Shown here in pieces: positions 25,448 to 33,295 of a stretch of 64,000 bases of DNA. Within the stretch, counting starts at the first letter, position 1. Each line of letters opens with the position of its first letter. Both the position numbers and the translations under genes were made by a program. The notes under the pieces are model-generated. The model was not told the origin of the DNA. It made no database searches and saw only the letters and a list, made by a program, of their open reading frames with translations. This stretch comes from Polyangiaceae bacterium (GTDB taxonomy: Bacteria > Myxococcota_A > Polyangia > Polyangiales > Polyangiaceae): assembly GCA_025936045.1 (NCBI GenBank), contig JAICUB010000002.1, positions 229,063 to 293,062 on the forward strand, given 5' to 3'.

Positions 25448-26863
25448 ATGACTCAGGGACTTACCCCAGGTTCGACACCCTCTCAACGTCCTGGACAGAT
25501 GACGGCCGTGATGCGGGCCGTCGCCGCGACGGGCCCCAAGGTCCTGCGGATCGGCGTGGTCCAGGCCGGACGCGTGAGCGAGGAACGCATCATCAAGCAG
25601 CGCGTTCACGTCACCGTCGGTCCGAACGAGAAGAACCTGTTCGTCGTCGGCAGCGGCAATCTCCCGCCGACGTTCCGTCTCTTCGAGCTCGTCGGTAACG
25701 ACTACCATCTCAACTTCCTCGACGGCATGTCGGGGCGCGTCGCGCTTCCGACCGGCATCTCGGATCTCAACGTCCTTCGCGGACAGGCGCGCCGCACGCC
25801 GCAGGGCGCCTATCAGGTGCGTCTGACGGAAGACTCGCGAGGCAAGGTCGTCGTCGGCGACGTGACCTTCCTCTTCCAGTTCGTCGCGCCTCCACCGATC
25901 CAGCCGAAGCCGCAGTTGCCCGTCGCAGTACTGCGTGGCGCGAGCGGCATCGACTGGAACACGACGATGATCGCGGCGTTGTCGTTCTTGATTCACTTCC
26001 TCGCGCTCGGCTCGATTTACTCGGACTGGCTCGACCCGGTGATCGACGACGAGGTGAGCGTCGCGAACCTCGTCGACTCGTTGAAGTCGCTGCCGGCTCC
26101 GCCTCCGCTCGAAGAGAAGCCGACGGAAGACCAAGCCGACAAGACCCCCGAGAAGGCCCCCGAAAAAACTCCCGATAAGGCGCCGACCAACACGGCTCCC
26201 ACCACGAACACGAACACGAGCAAGGTGAGCGCCGCGGAGAAAGCGTCGCTGATTCAAGAGACCGAGCGCGTGATGCTCGAGACGCTCGCTGCGCTCAACA
26301 CGACCGGACCTGCAACCGAGGGCGTTCTCAGTCGGAGTGAAGTCGCGATGGGTGCGCTCGACGCCGCGGCCGCGAGCGACAAGGCCGTCGGGTCCGGCAG
26401 TGATCCGCTGGGATTGTCGCGTGGCGGCGGTGGTACCTTGCGACCGGGCGAGCAGGGCGGCGGGCTCGGCGGCCTGGCGAACACCGGCCGGAGCGGTGGT
26501 ACCGAAGGCTCGGGGCAGACCGCGAAGGTATCCGGGCCGAAGGCAGCGATGCCGGGCGTGAGCTCGAGTGTCGCAGGTGGGTCGATCAGCAACGCCGCGC
26601 GCGTGATCGCGGCAATGCGCCCCGCATTCCGCGCCTGTTTCCAGAAGGGCCTCGATCAAAATCCGGACGCTCAGGGCAGCGTACGACTCGCGATCAAGGT
26701 CGGCCCAGGCGGCGAGGTTTCGAGCGTTCAAGCGACTCCGTCGGGTAACCTTCCTCCCGGCGTCGTCGACTGCGTCACGACGCGAGCGAAGCGCGCACAG
26801 TTCGATCCGCCCGAAGGCGGCGCTGCGGTCGTGCAGGTGCCAGTAACTTTCGTGAAGCAATAG
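25448..26863 (+). CDS. GltG/NfsG-like inner-membrane protein: FHA-like domain, TM, TonB/AgmX-type C-terminus
   Basis: A 471-residue bitopic protein. Cytoplasmic residues about 30-150 are beta-rich with QRVHVTVGPNEKNLFVVGSG, resembling a forkhead-associated-like domain. A TM helix lies at about 173-192 (MIAALSFLIHFLALGSIY). A Pro/Glu/Lys-rich then Gly-rich periplasmic spacer (about 210-385) leads to a C-terminal domain with AMRPAFRACFQKGLDQNPDA and ending VVQVPVTFVKQ, the AgmX/PglI (TonB-like) C-terminal domain. This architecture is that of GltG/NfsG, which couples inner-membrane energy to the envelope. AAGGAGA lies 11 bases before the ATG. It is the strongest single marker for a Glt/Nfs-type machine here. 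Confidence 0.8.
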   Translation: MTQGLTPGSTPSQRPGQMTAVMRAVAATGPKVLRIGVVQAGRVSEERIIKQRVHVTVGPNEKNLFVVGSGNLPPTFRLFELVGNDYHLNFLDGMSGRVALPTGISDLNVLRGQARRTPQGAYQVRLTEDSRGKVVVGDVTFLFQFVAPPPIQPKPQLPVAVLRGASGIDWNTTMIAALSFLIHFLALGSIYSDWLDPVIDDEVSVANLVDSLKSLPAPPPLEEKPTEDQADKTPEKAPEKTPDKAPTNTAPTTNTNTSKVSAAEKASLIQETERVMLETLAALNTTGPATEGVLSRSEVAMGALDAAAASDKAVGSGSDPLGLSRGGGGTLRPGEQGGGLGGLANTGRSGGTEGSGQTAKVSGPKAAMPGVSSSVAGGSISNAARVIAAMRPAFRACFQKGLDQNPDAQGSVRLAIKVGPGGEVSSVQATPSGNLPPGVVDCVTTRAKRAQFDPPEGGAAVVQVPVTFVKQ

Positions 26864-27001
26864 TCGGCCAATCGGCCGCGCACGACGCGCACGTGAACGA
26901 GCGCGAGACTCCTCGCATCCAATGATCGTCGGGTCAGTGCGTGTGGAAGAAAGCTCGATTCGAGCGGTGCATTTGCCGACAACCCGGCGGATTTCGCTAC
27001 G

Positions 27002-27030
27002 TTGACAGTCGAACCCTCGATTTCTATACT
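27002..27030 (+). promoter_or_regulatory. Near-consensus sigma-70 promoter
   Basis: A perfect -35 box TTGACA (27002-27007) is separated by exactly 17 bases from TATACT (27025-27030), five of six consensus matches for -10. The ATG of the next gene is 30 bases downstream at 27061 with GAGAGGG before it. Nothing else in this GC-rich window matches so well. It should drive the 27061 exported protein, the beta-barrel and the OPX gene as a unit separately from, or in addition to, the upstream Glt/Nfs-like operon. Confidence 0.75.
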
Positions 27031-27060
27031 CCTGGCGCTCCCCACCAACATGGAGAGGGC

Positions 27061-27675
27061 ATGAATTCAATGAAAACGGCCAATCTAGTTCGGGGACTCG
27101 TTGCCATGGTGGCCGTGGTGGGTGTGTTCGGCGCGGCGTACGCGCAGGAAGCGACCGCGGGCTCACCGCCGCAGCAGCCTCCGGCACCTGCAACCGATCC
27201 ATCGACGCCGGCTCAGATGGTCGCGTCGGCCAAGACACTGTTGCCCGCGATGGACACGAGCGCGCAGGTCGTGCGGCGCCAGCTCACGATCGCGCGGGAA
27301 CAAAAGGACGTCGTGAAGGCACTTTGCCTCAATGACAAACTCAACCAGATCGATCTCGCGATTCGCACGGCGACCGACCGGGTGGGCGGTCTGGAGAGCG
27401 CGGCGACTGCGAACGATCTCGAACGTTCACGCCATCAGTACACGGTCGTGCTGGTCTTGAGGGATCGGGTCACGACGCTCGTCAGTGAATCGAATCAGTG
27501 CATCGGTGAGGAAACTGGTTTCGTCGGTGAGTCCGCTGTCACGGTAGAGGTCGTCGGCGTTCCCAACGTCGATCCCACGCAGCCTCAGAACAATCCGCAG
27601 ACGGTGGCGCCGTCACCCGTCGCGAGTCCGATACCGAATCCGACCGTGGCTAGTCCAACCATGCCCAACATGTAG
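27061..27675 (+). CDS. Exported helical protein of unknown function
   Basis: A 204-residue protein. The signal peptide ends near AAYAQEA. Residues about 50-150 are helical: PAMDTSAQVVRRQLTIAREQ, KALCLNDKLNQIDLAIRT and ATANDLERSRHQYTVVLVL, including two cysteines (in KALCLND and NQCIGE) that could pair. The tail is Pro/Asn-rich and disordered. I do not recognise a family. It starts 30 bases after the strong promoter and is followed by the beta-barrel gene and OPX gene, so a periplasmic helper of polymer export is a fair guess, no more. Confidence 0.75.
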   Translation: MNSMKTANLVRGLVAMVAVVGVFGAAYAQEATAGSPPQQPPAPATDPSTPAQMVASAKTLLPAMDTSAQVVRRQLTIAREQKDVVKALCLNDKLNQIDLAIRTATDRVGGLESAATANDLERSRHQYTVVLVLRDRVTTLVSESNQCIGEETGFVGESAVTVEVVGVPNVDPTQPQNNPQTVAPSPVASPIPNPTVASPTMPNM

Positions 27676-27742
27676 TATGTAGACCGCAGTCGTTTCGCGG
27701 GTTTCTACTTTCTCTCTTTCAAACGGGCACTGGGCGACGAGC

Positions 27743-29116
27743 ATGAATGTCCGGCTGACAGTTGCAGCGTCGTTGAGCTTCTTGCTCGTGACGGGCGCCG
27801 CCTCCGCTGCACAACCTTGGCTAGAGGATCGACGATTCGGCGAGGGAATCGGTCTTCGCGCTGGACGCTTCGAGTTCCATCCGGGGATCTCGACGGAGTT
27901 CGGTTACGACAGCAACTTCTTCCAGCGCTCGAGTAATCAAGCGCCGAACGTGATCGATCCGAGGGTGGCCCACGCATGGCGTCTTCGAGTCACGCCGTCG
28001 GTGTCACTGCAGACGGTATCGGAGCGGCAGAGCGAGCGCGGCGTCCAGAACGGCGCCACGACGATGCCGATGGTCGAGGTGAACGCGAACGCGTTCGTCT
28101 CGTACAGCGAGCTCTTCGGCAACTCGGAGGTCTCGAACCAACGCCGCTTCGACGTGGGCGTCGGCGGCAAGCTCGTCATCGCGCCTGCGCGTCCGTTCGG
28201 TGCCGACGTCTACGGCGACTTCATTCGCAACGGTGAGCCGAGCAACTTGCCCGGCACCGATCACACGTTCGATCGCGGCCAGGTTCGCGGCGGCGCGGGC
28301 GTCTCATGGCGTCCGGGCGGCGGGCTCTTCGATTGGCGGCTCGGCTACGAAGCCGCGTACAGCTACTTCGAGGACCAGCCGTACACGGCCGATCAGAACA
28401 TCCAGCAGAGCATCGTGACGAGCGGGCGCTGGCGCATCCTTCCGCGCAGCGGCTTCCTCTACGACGCTCGCTACACCTTCATTCGCTACACGCACGCGGA
28501 CTCGCCGCAGCCGGACGGCGACGATCTGCAGGCGCGTGTGGGCTTCAGCGGCCTCGTGACGAACCGGATCGCCTTCTTGATCATGGGCGGCTGGAACAGC
28601 ACGTTCTACGAGCACAACAAGGCGGTCGCCGGGCAGAACTACGACGGTTACGTCGGCCAGGCCGAGCTCAAGTACTTCGTGCAGCCTGCGCCCGAGGGGA
28701 ACTCCGCGCAGACGGGGCTGTCGTCGATCGCAGTCGGCTTCTTGCGGGACACGACGAACAGTTATCTCGGTTCGTTCTACACGCGCGACCGCGGGTACCT
28801 CTCCTTCGATTGGTTCTTGGGCGGAGTCTTCGTCGCGAACCTACAGGGCGGCCTGTCTCGCTACTCGTTCCCCGCGGCTTCGGCGGCGAACGCCTCGTTC
28901 GATCAGCGGCACGTCGATGCGACGGCGTTCATGGAGTACCGCTTCAGCGACACGTTCGCGCTGAACGGGACGTTCCTGTTCGACCAAGCCTTCGGCAAGG
29001 GACCGAACGGCCAGCCCGGTGTCCTCGTCGGGACGGATTCGAACGGCAATGCGTTTTACGACGACCTCGAATACCAGCGTATTCAGGCGTACGTCGGTTT
29101 GCGGCTCTTCTGGTGA
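27743..29116 (+). CDS. Outer-membrane beta-barrel protein, putative polysaccharide-export porin (Wzp-like)
   Basis: A 457-residue protein. Signal peptide cleaved near ASAAQP. The mature part is strand-rich with frequent aromatic residues, beginning RFEFHPGISTEFGYDSNFFQ, typical of large outer-membrane barrels. It ends in an aromatic pair (GLRLFW), the usual barrel C-terminal signal. The very next gene, overlapping by 4 bases, is a short OPX lipoprotein. In Myxococcus, OPX proteins lacking their own outer-membrane helix are encoded beside 18-stranded barrels (WzpX, WzpS, WzpB) that supply the outer-membrane pore; this gene fits that role. A GltA/GltB-type barrel of the gliding machine is the alternative. 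Confidence 0.72.
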   Translation: MNVRLTVAASLSFLLVTGAASAAQPWLEDRRFGEGIGLRAGRFEFHPGISTEFGYDSNFFQRSSNQAPNVIDPRVAHAWRLRVTPSVSLQTVSERQSERGVQNGATTMPMVEVNANAFVSYSELFGNSEVSNQRRFDVGVGGKLVIAPARPFGADVYGDFIRNGEPSNLPGTDHTFDRGQVRGGAGVSWRPGGGLFDWRLGYEAAYSYFEDQPYTADQNIQQSIVTSGRWRILPRSGFLYDARYTFIRYTHADSPQPDGDDLQARVGFSGLVTNRIAFLIMGGWNSTFYEHNKAVAGQNYDGYVGQAELKYFVQPAPEGNSAQTGLSSIAVGFLRDTTNSYLGSFYTRDRGYLSFDWFLGGVFVANLQGGLSRYSFPAASAANASFDQRHVDATAFMEYRFSDTFALNGTFLFDQAFGKGPNGQPGVLVGTDSNGNAFYDDLEYQRIQAYVGLRLFW

Positions 29117-29754
29117 CACGAGTCGCAGGGTTACGGCGTTCGGGAGGGTCGAAGGCTGCAGGCGCCGCGGCGCTCGCGCTCGCGCTGTTCCTGGGCGTCA
29201 TGCCCGGCTGCGTTTCGCACTCTGCGCCGCGCGTCACGTTCCTGCCGCCGCCGTCGGAGAAGACGGTCGTCGGCCCGGGCGACATCTTCACGATGCAGAT
29301 CGTGACGGAGAAGGATTTGCCCGCCGAATACCAGGTGGCGTCCGACGGTACGGTCGACCTGCCGTACGTGCAGACGGTTCAGGTCGCGGGTCTCGAGCCG
29401 CAGGAGATCGCGCGCGTAGTCAGGCAGAAGCTCATCGACGACAAGATCCTTACGAACCCGATCGTCGTGGTTCAGGTGAAGGAGTACCACAGCCGTACGG
29501 TCATTCTGCTCGGTCAGCTCGCGAAACCAGGTAGCTTCGTCCTCACGCCGGGGCTCACGCTGATGCAGGCGATTTCAATGGCCGGGGGGCTCAACCAAAT
29601 CGCCAACGACGACAACGTCACGCTCACGCGCAAGCTCAACGCGAAAGAGACCAAGACCGTGACGATCAGCGTGGACGCGATCACCGAGGGCAAAGCCCCG
29701 GACGTCCCGCTCCAGGCCGGCGACCGCATCTACGTGCACGAACGCCTCTTCTGA
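29113..29754 (+). CDS. Short OPX polysaccharide-export lipoprotein (Wza-like, no C-terminal membrane helix)
   Basis: A 213-residue protein starting at GTG 29113 within the barrel gene's stop. A lipobox (GVMPGC) puts the lipidated Cys at residue 33. The Poly_export domain (about 50-122) opens with VVGPGDIFTMQIVTE and contains ASDGTVDLPYVQTV. One SLBB domain (about 128-205) contains VILLGQLAKPGSFVL and ends DRIYVHERLF. The polypeptide stops there: E. coli Wza, about 380 residues, has more SLBB and a C-terminal amphipathic helix forming the outer-membrane pore. So this belongs to the short OPX class that needs a separate barrel, here the overlapping upstream gene. Confidence 0.88.
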   Translation: MTRVAGLRRSGGSKAAGAAALALALFLGVMPGCVSHSAPRVTFLPPPSEKTVVGPGDIFTMQIVTEKDLPAEYQVASDGTVDLPYVQTVQVAGLEPQEIARVVRQKLIDDKILTNPIVVVQVKEYHSRTVILLGQLAKPGSFVLTPGLTLMQAISMAGGLNQIANDDNVTLTRKLNAKETKTVTISVDAITEGKAPDVPLQAGDRIYVHERLF

Positions 29755-29767
29755 GGCGTGTTCGCCG

Positions 29768-30796
29768 TCAGAAGAGCGCCGGGAGCACGTAGCGCGCGAG
29801 CGCGAGCGCTCGAACGTCGGGACTCGTGACGGCGAGTGTTCCGACGCGCTTACCGTCCGGATCGAGCGCGTGGGAGAGCGGGATACCGGAGCCGCCCGCC
29901 AGCATGAACGACCAGGCGTCGCTTGGCGCGAAGCGCAACGTGCCGAGCCACTCCGCCGGCAGATCGAGCGTGTGCTCCGGCGCGCCCGCGGCGCGGCCGA
30001 CGAGGTGGGGCGCGAGCCACGCTTCGGCGCCGAGCGCGAGCTCCGGTTCGCGCAAAAGCTCGAACGACGCCCCGACCGCCGCGGTGAACGCGCTGCCCTC
30101 GCGCACGCTGCCAACCGAGACCGCGCGCGTCAGGCGCAGTCCGAGATCCAGTCCGAGCGTGAGCGGGGCGAGCGCGAGCGAGGCGGTCACGCCGGGGCCG
30201 AGCGTTGGGCCCGCGGCGCCGGCCAACGCGCTTTCGTCGCCGAGCGGCAGCGCCACGTCGAGGTGCGTGCCGAGCGAGAAGGGCGCGCGCGGTCGCCGGC
30301 CGAGCCAGGTTGCGGCGAGCTCGAGACGAGGGTCCCGCAGCGTGACGTTCGTGAGCGAGCTCGCTTGCTGCGACGTGACGGCCTGCGTGCCGGTGCCCGT
30401 CTGATAGGGCACGAACGGCAGCACGACCCCGGCGTCGATACCGTATCCGAGCCCGTAGCGCGCTCCGAGCGTCAGCGTGCTCGTCGCGCCCACGACCTCC
30501 AGCTCTTGACCCGCCGGATGCGGCGAGGGCGTCACGAAGACCACCGGGCGATGGCTCACGCCGGCGGCGAGTACCAACGCGAGCGTGTGCGGCTCGAGCA
30601 CACGTGCATGAGGCAATGCGACGAATGGCGAGGGACCGCTCGCCACCCAGAGCGGGTCGGCGTCGAAGCAGGGTGAGACGGGCGACGCGCTCCCGCATGC
30701 GGACGGCTCCGCTGCCCTCGCCTGCGCCGCCGAAGCCAATCCCAAAGCCAGGCTGCCGAGCGCGGTGAGCAGCCGGGGTGCGCGCGAGCGCGACAT
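29768..30796 (-). CDS. Outer-membrane beta-barrel-like exported protein
   Basis: A 342-residue protein from ATG 30796. Signal peptide ends near AQARAAEP. The mature part is dominated by alternating short strands (TLGARYGLGYGIDAGVVLPF, LGTHLDVALPLGDESALAGA) and finishes YVLPALF, an aromatic C-terminus typical of outer-membrane barrels. A Cys pair is near the start (ACGSASPVSPC). No specific family recognised; similar proteins occur as N-terminal barrels of OmpA-type proteins in Myxococcota, but no peptidoglycan-binding domain is present. It is convergent with the OPX gene, 13 bases apart, and divergent from maf. Confidence 0.65.
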   Translation of the reverse strand: MSRSRAPRLLTALGSLALGLASAAQARAAEPSACGSASPVSPCFDADPLWVASGPSPFVALPHARVLEPHTLALVLAAGVSHRPVVFVTPSPHPAGQELEVVGATSTLTLGARYGLGYGIDAGVVLPFVPYQTGTGTQAVTSQQASSLTNVTLRDPRLELAATWLGRRPRAPFSLGTHLDVALPLGDESALAGAAGPTLGPGVTASLALAPLTLGLDLGLRLTRAVSVGSVREGSAFTAAVGASFELLREPELALGAEAWLAPHLVGRAAGAPEHTLDLPAEWLGTLRFAPSDAWSFMLAGGSGIPLSHALDPDGKRVGTLAVTSPDVRALALARYVLPALF

Positions 30797-30886
30797 CCGT
30801 TCGAGCGTAGTACTACTTGGGCGGACTTTGGCAGGAACAGATCGCGACCCGCACGGGAGGATCTGTATTAAAGAAAGAGCCGACAA

Positions 30887-31477
30887 ATGGGCCCATTGAT
30901 CCTCGGCTCCGCTTCGCCGCGCCGGCGCGAAATCCTTTCGGGTCTCGGCCTCTCGATCGTCGTCTTGCCGGCCGACATCGACGAGAGCGTGCGGCCGGGT
31001 GAGACCGCGGCGGCCTACCTCGAGCGGATCGTCCTCGACAAGCTCCACGCCGTGACGAATCGACTCGGCGAGCGGCCCGCCGCGGCCGTGCTCGTCGCTG
31101 ACACGAGCGTCATCATCGACGACTCGATCCTCGGCAAACCGAGTGATGTCGCGGACGCCGTGAGGCTTCTCACGCGGCTCTGCGGGCGCGTGCATCGGGT
31201 GCACACTCGCTATGCGATTGGAACTTCGAGCGGTGCCCTCGTCGTGGCGCGCACCGTAACGACCGAGGTGACTCTGCGCGCCGCGAGCGCCGACGAAATC
31301 GACCGCTACGCGCGTTCCGGCGAGGGCCTCGACAAGGCGGGTGCGTACGCCGCTCAAGGCATCGGTTCGTTCCTGGTCGAGCGCGTGAACGGCTCGTACA
31401 CGAACGTGGTCGGCTTACCCGCGTGCGAAGTCGTGCTCGATCTGAAAGAGCACGGTTTGCTCGGGCCGTTTCCGTGA
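30887..31477 (+). CDS. maf: Maf-family nucleotide pyrophosphatase
   Basis: A 196-residue protein with the Maf/YhdE hallmarks: ILGSASPRRREIL at residues 5-17, a VLVADTSV segment with the catalytic Asp region near 70, ILGKP, and GSYTNVVGLP near the C-terminus (the 'NxxGLP' motif). Maf proteins hydrolyse dTTP/UTP or modified nucleotides to the monophosphate, limiting non-canonical nucleotides. Length is typical. The start codon follows a poly-purine AAAGAAAGAG. It overlaps the downstream GT39-like gene by 4 bases (GTGA), so they are co-transcribed, though no shared role is evident. Confidence 0.93.
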   Translation: MGPLILGSASPRRREILSGLGLSIVVLPADIDESVRPGETAAAYLERIVLDKLHAVTNRLGERPAAAVLVADTSVIIDDSILGKPSDVADAVRLLTRLCGRVHRVHTRYAIGTSSGALVVARTVTTEVTLRAASADEIDRYARSGEGLDKAGAYAAQGIGSFLVERVNGSYTNVVGLPACEVVLDLKEHGLLGPFP

Positions 31478-32934
31478 CGAGCGCACTCTCCGCTTGGCGG
31501 AAGCGCATCGTGTCGCGAGTTCGCGGTGAGCCCGAACCTCCGCGCTCGCGCGACGCCTGGCTGATCGCGGCGGTGGCGCTCGTGCTGCGCGGCCTCGTCG
31601 TGCTCGGCTCCGCGTCGCGCTTCCCTCCCGCCGACGACGGCGCGTTTTACCACGTCGTCGCCTCGCGCATCGCGCGCGGTCTCGGTTATACATGGGTCTG
31701 GCCGGACGGCGCCGTCACCTATGCGGCGCACTATCCGGTGGGCTATCCGGCGCTCATCGCCGGCTTCTACGCGGTGTTCGGGGCGTCACCCGCCGTCGCG
31801 ATGGGCGTCAACGCGCTCGTCGGCGCCGCGGCGGCGTTCGCGGCGCATGCGCTCGCCGGACGCACCGCGACGCGGCGAGGCGCTCTCGTCGCGGGCGCGC
31901 TCCTCGCGTTCGAGCCGGCGCTCGTCCTTTACACGCCCGCGCTCATGACCGAAGCCGTCGCGGGCGAGCTCGTGCTCGTCGCTGCGGCGATTGCGACGGC
32001 CGCGCGGCCCGGCGCCGCGTGGCGCGTCGTGCTCGCGAGCCTCACGCTCGGCGTCGCCGTGCTCGTGCGCCCTCAGCTCGTGCTCGTCGCGCCGTGCGTC
32101 GGCGCGCTCGTCTCCTTTCGGCGCTCGGAGGTGCGCGCGAGCGTTCGTACGGCGTTCGCCGTGACCGCGCTCGCTGTCGCCGTTTGCGTGCCTTGGACGC
32201 TCAGAAATTGCGCGCGGCTCGACACCTGCGCGTTCGTCAGCGCGAATGGCGGCTGGAATCTTTACATCGGCACGTCGCCGCTCGGTGAGGGCGGCTGGGC
32301 GCCCCTCGAGCGCATCGGTGTCCCCAGCGCCTGCCGCGACGTTTTCGGCGAGGGCGCGAAGGATCGCTGCTTCGGTCGCGCGGGCGTCGCACTCATCGCC
32401 GAAAATCCGCTCGCATGGCTCGCGCTTGCTCCGAGCAAGCTCGGCGTCACTTTCGACTACGGCTCGGCCGCCGCTCATTACCTTTCCAGCTCGAACCCGG
32501 CGCTCGTCACGGACGCCGTCAAGACGGCGATCGGAGCCGCCGAGCTCTTCGGTCAACGCGTGCTGCTCATTGCGGGCACGCTCGCGCTCGGAGCCGCGGG
32601 CGGTCCGCGAGCCGCCCTGCGCCGGCGGCTCGCCTGGTGCGGAGCCGCGTTCGCGCTCGTCCCCTTCGCGTGGGTCGCCTGGCTCTGCCTGGTCGCGCAA
32701 GGCATCGCATTCGGTCGCTCGCTTTTGCGAGAGCCGAGCGTGCTGCTCGCGCTTGCGCTGGTTGCAACGACGGCGTTCACGCACGCCGTGTTCTTCGGCG
32801 CCGGCCGCTACGCCCTCGTGTGCGTGCCCTGCCTCGCGGTGCTCCTCGGCCTACTCTTCCCCTCGCAAGCGGCTTCCGGGCGCCGATCCGCGGGGCTCGG
32901 GCTCGTCAGCGACGGCGGGCGGCTTGCTCATTGA
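31474..32934 (+). CDS. GT39/PMT-type membrane glycosyltransferase
   Basis: A 486-residue polytopic protein from GTG 31474, in a 4-base overlap with maf. After a basic N-terminus and first TM comes the acidic lumenal loop PPADDGAFYHVVASRIARG, then YPVGYPALIAGFYAVFG; the 'DD' loop and the 'HYPxGYP' region are typical of dolichyl-phosphate-mannose/ArnT-like (GT39) transferases. About ten further hydrophobic segments follow. A periplasmic loop contains ANGGWNLYIGTSPLGEGG, frequent in this family. Probable function: transfer of a sugar from a polyprenyl phosphate to a lipid, glycan or protein; the acceptor is unknown. It lacks the long C-terminal domain seen in the GT39-type protein at 9178. Confidence 0.82.
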   Translation: MTSALSAWRKRIVSRVRGEPEPPRSRDAWLIAAVALVLRGLVVLGSASRFPPADDGAFYHVVASRIARGLGYTWVWPDGAVTYAAHYPVGYPALIAGFYAVFGASPAVAMGVNALVGAAAAFAAHALAGRTATRRGALVAGALLAFEPALVLYTPALMTEAVAGELVLVAAAIATAARPGAAWRVVLASLTLGVAVLVRPQLVLVAPCVGALVSFRRSEVRASVRTAFAVTALAVAVCVPWTLRNCARLDTCAFVSANGGWNLYIGTSPLGEGGWAPLERIGVPSACRDVFGEGAKDRCFGRAGVALIAENPLAWLALAPSKLGVTFDYGSAAAHYLSSSNPALVTDAVKTAIGAAELFGQRVLLIAGTLALGAAGGPRAALRRRLAWCGAAFALVPFAWVAWLCLVAQGIAFGRSLLREPSVLLALALVATTAFTHAVFFGAGRYALVCVPCLAVLLGLLFPSQAASGRRSAGLGLVSDGGRLAH

Positions 32935-32960
32935 CAGCGTGGGAGTCGGGGCGATATCGT
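32931..32960 (+). promoter_or_regulatory. Probable sigma-70 promoter
   Basis: TTGACA at 32931-32936 (perfect -35) and TATCGT at 32955-32960 (four of six -10 matches) with an 18-base spacer. The -35 overlaps the stop codon of the GT39-like gene. GAGGAG follows, then the ATG at 32982. It would give the small conserved protein and the pseudouridine synthase their own promoter. Confidence 0.5.
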
Positions 32961-32981
32961 TGATTTTCCGAGGAGTTTCCG

Positions 32982-33245
32982 ATGCCTCTCATCGAAACAG
33001 AAGAAGCCGCCCGCAGGCTCGCCCGCGCCATCGCCAGCGACGTGTCGCTCTACAACGAAGAGAAGATCGTGCGCGGCCTCGAGAACGACAGTTTGTTCCA
33101 GGAGCTCGGGGAAGAGATCGAGGAAGGCCGCGCGCTCTACAAGAGCCGCGTGTCGCCCGACCTTTACCACCGAAACTTCTACGATCGCGCCCTGGTCGAT
33201 ATTCTGATTCGATCGAAGGGGCACGTAAAGAGTAGGATCTGGTAG
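32982..33245 (+). CDS. Small conserved protein of unknown function
   Basis: An 87-residue soluble, highly charged and helical protein: ETEEAARRLARAIASDVSLY, then VRGLENDSLFQELGEEIEEG, ending in an arginine/tyrosine-rich segment (SPDLYHRNFYDRALVDILI). No cysteine motif or membrane segment. I do not recognise a named domain. A strong Shine-Dalgarno (GAGGAG) lies about 7 bases before the ATG and a probable promoter before that. The stop codon is immediately followed by the RluD-type pseudouridine synthase reading frame, suggesting co-expression. Confidence 0.8.
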   Translation: MPLIETEEAARRLARAIASDVSLYNEEKIVRGLENDSLFQELGEEIEEGRALYKSRVSPDLYHRNFYDRALVDILIRSKGHVKSRIW

Positions 33246-33295
33246 AAAAGCTCCGTTTCGTCGCGCCGCCAGGCCCGCGCGAACGGGTCGACAAG

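Noticed and set aside
28306..29112. N-terminal extension of the OPX gene into the barrel gene
   Set aside because: Low-complexity Arg-rich translation in another frame; GTG 29113 starts the lipoprotein signal.
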